A stretch of DNA of 5,468 nucleotides from the NCBI GenBank assembly GCA_016764955.1, contig JAESQZ010000010.1, positions 1 to 5,468 of the forward strand, written 5' to 3'. The translations under genes were made by a program, and so were the position numbers. The notes beneath the pieces were generated by a model that was not told where the DNA came from, did no database searches, and saw only the letters and a list, made by a program, of their open reading frames with translations. The first letter of the stretch is position 1, and each line of letters opens with the position of its first letter. Shown here piece after piece: positions 4,693 to 5,468 of the stretch. The DNA is from Deltaproteobacteria bacterium. GTDB lineage: Bacteria > Myxococcota > UBA727 > JABDBI01.

Positions 4693-5468
4693 CTCCAAAA
4701 TCCCAAATGGCCCTATTGAAGACAAATGGGATAATTTTGTCGCTAACTCAAAACCCATTAATCCAGCCAACAAGCGCAAATATCATATTATCGTCGTGGG
4801 CACTGGCCTAGCGGGTGCTTCTGCAGCAGCCACTTTAGGCGAGCTTGGCTTTAATGTCTCGTGCTTTTGCTACCAAGATAGCCCCAGGCGTGCACATAGT
4901 ATCGCTGCCCAAGGCGGCATCAATGCTGCCAAAAATTACAAAGGTGACGGCGACAGCGTTAGACGCTTGTTTTATGACACCGTCAAAGGCGGTGACTTTA
5001 GATCACGTGAGGCCAATGTTTATCGATTGGCACAACTAAGCGTTAAGATTATCGACCAATGTGTTGCCCAAGGTGTGCCCTTTGCCCGTGAATATGGCGG
5101 ACTTTTGGATAATCGCTCTTTTGGCGGCTCGCTGGTTTCAAGAACTTTCTACGCACGCGGCCAAACTGGCCAGCAGCTTTTATTGGGCGCTTACGGTGCC
5201 TTAAACCGCCAAATTGCAGCCGGCAAAGTAAAGAGCTATCCTTTCACTGAGTTACAAGATTTGATTCTGGCTGATGGCCAAGCAAAAGGCGTCACTGTTC
5301 GGAACTTACGCACTGGCGAAATTCAAGCACACACAGCAGACGCCGTTGTGCTTGCAACTGGTGGCTATGGCCCTGTATTTTATCTATCAACCAATGCCAT
5401 TGGTTGCAATGTCAGCGCGACTTACAAAGCTTATAAAAAAGGTGCGCTCTTTGCGAACCCTTGCTATA
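4685..5468 (+). CDS. sdhA: Succinate dehydrogenase/fumarate reductase flavoprotein subunit, b558 class (partial, 5' end)
   Basis: SdhA carries covalent FAD and oxidises succinate to fumarate on the cytoplasmic face of the membrane, passing electrons to SdhB. The window holds the first 261 residues of an expected 630-650. Visible are the class-typical N-terminus KIPNGPIEDKWDN (5-17), the FAD-binding GTGLAGASAA (39-48), the flavinylated histidine in RRAHSIAAQGGIN (His71), REYGGLLDNRSFGG (135-148), ARGQTGQQLLLG (157-168) and ATGGYG (224-229). The long N-terminal lead before the FAD motif and the YQDSPRRAHS sequence mark the Bacteroidetes/Chlamydiae/delta-type SdhA that pairs with a single b558 SdhC. 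ATG 4685 overlaps the sdhC stop by 8 bp and has TAGGA (4673-4677) 7 nt upstream. The iron-sulfur subunit gene sdhB is expected next. Confidence 0.96.
   Translation, partial: MLDSKIPNGPIEDKWDNFVANSKPINPANKRKYHIIVVGTGLAGASAAATLGELGFNVSCFCYQDSPRRAHSIAAQGGINAAKNYKGDGDSVRRLFYDTVKGGDFRSREANVYRLAQLSVKIIDQCVAQGVPFAREYGGLLDNRSFGGSLVSRTFYARGQTGQQLLLGAYGALNRQIAAGKVKSYPFTELQDLILADGQAKGVTVRNLRTGEIQAHTADAVVLATGGYGPVFYLSTNAIGCNVSATYKAYKKGALFANPCY

Noticed and set aside
4845..5039. Plus-strand frame of 64 residues
   Set aside because: It is an out-of-frame shadow inside sdhA, whose conserved motifs run through the same bases.

Overview
The window reads as part of a moderate-GC proteobacterial chromosome. 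Dispersed palindromic repeats of the type 'TGGA-CCCGG-ATCAAG-CCGGG-TGAC' and a malate dehydrogenase resembling alphaproteobacterial enzymes both suggest an alphaproteobacterium, perhaps a host-associated or reduced lineage. The succinate dehydrogenase genes are of the cytochrome b558 (Bacteroidetes/Chlamydiae/delta-type) class rather than the usual alphaproteobacterial SdhCD type. The taxonomic call is therefore an inference of moderate strength only.

Left end (1-750, minus strand): the first 250 codons of tsaD, the catalytic subunit for the tRNA t6A37 modification. The gene runs off the window. A dispersed palindromic repeat lies inside its reading frame, exactly where the family has a variable loop, and reading stays open through it to the edge.

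Middle (751-3123): three consecutive plus-strand genes for small exported or membrane proteins that I do not recognise. The first (873-1448) has a signal peptide, a glycine-rich hydrophobic hairpin, a coiled coil and a poly-Ala tail encoded by (GCT)8. The second (1708-2184) and third (2516-3007) look like diverged paralogues of each other. The gaps between these genes are full of structure: a run of eight small hairpins (1469-1653), a 228-bp element with near-perfect 75-bp inverted arms (2219-2446), a 9-bp dyad touching the start codon of the third gene, and two palindromic repeat units before mdh.

Right end (3124-5468): a tightly packed operon of TCA-cycle genes, mdh - sdhC - sdhA, with start/stop overlaps of 14 and 8 bp. 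Malate dehydrogenase makes oxaloacetate. SdhC anchors the complex, carries haem and hands electrons to quinone. SdhA oxidises succinate to fumarate. sdhB is expected just beyond the window. SdhC is split into two reading frames at about 4417-4426, between its third and fourth membrane helices. This is either a one-base deletion or sequencing error, a recoding site, or a real split gene using a GTGA stop/start overlap.

No rRNA, tRNA, CRISPR array, transposase gene or recognisable defence system was seen. The most unusual items are the repeat inside tsaD, the split sdhC, the paralogue pair bracketing the long inverted repeat, and the hairpin cluster.
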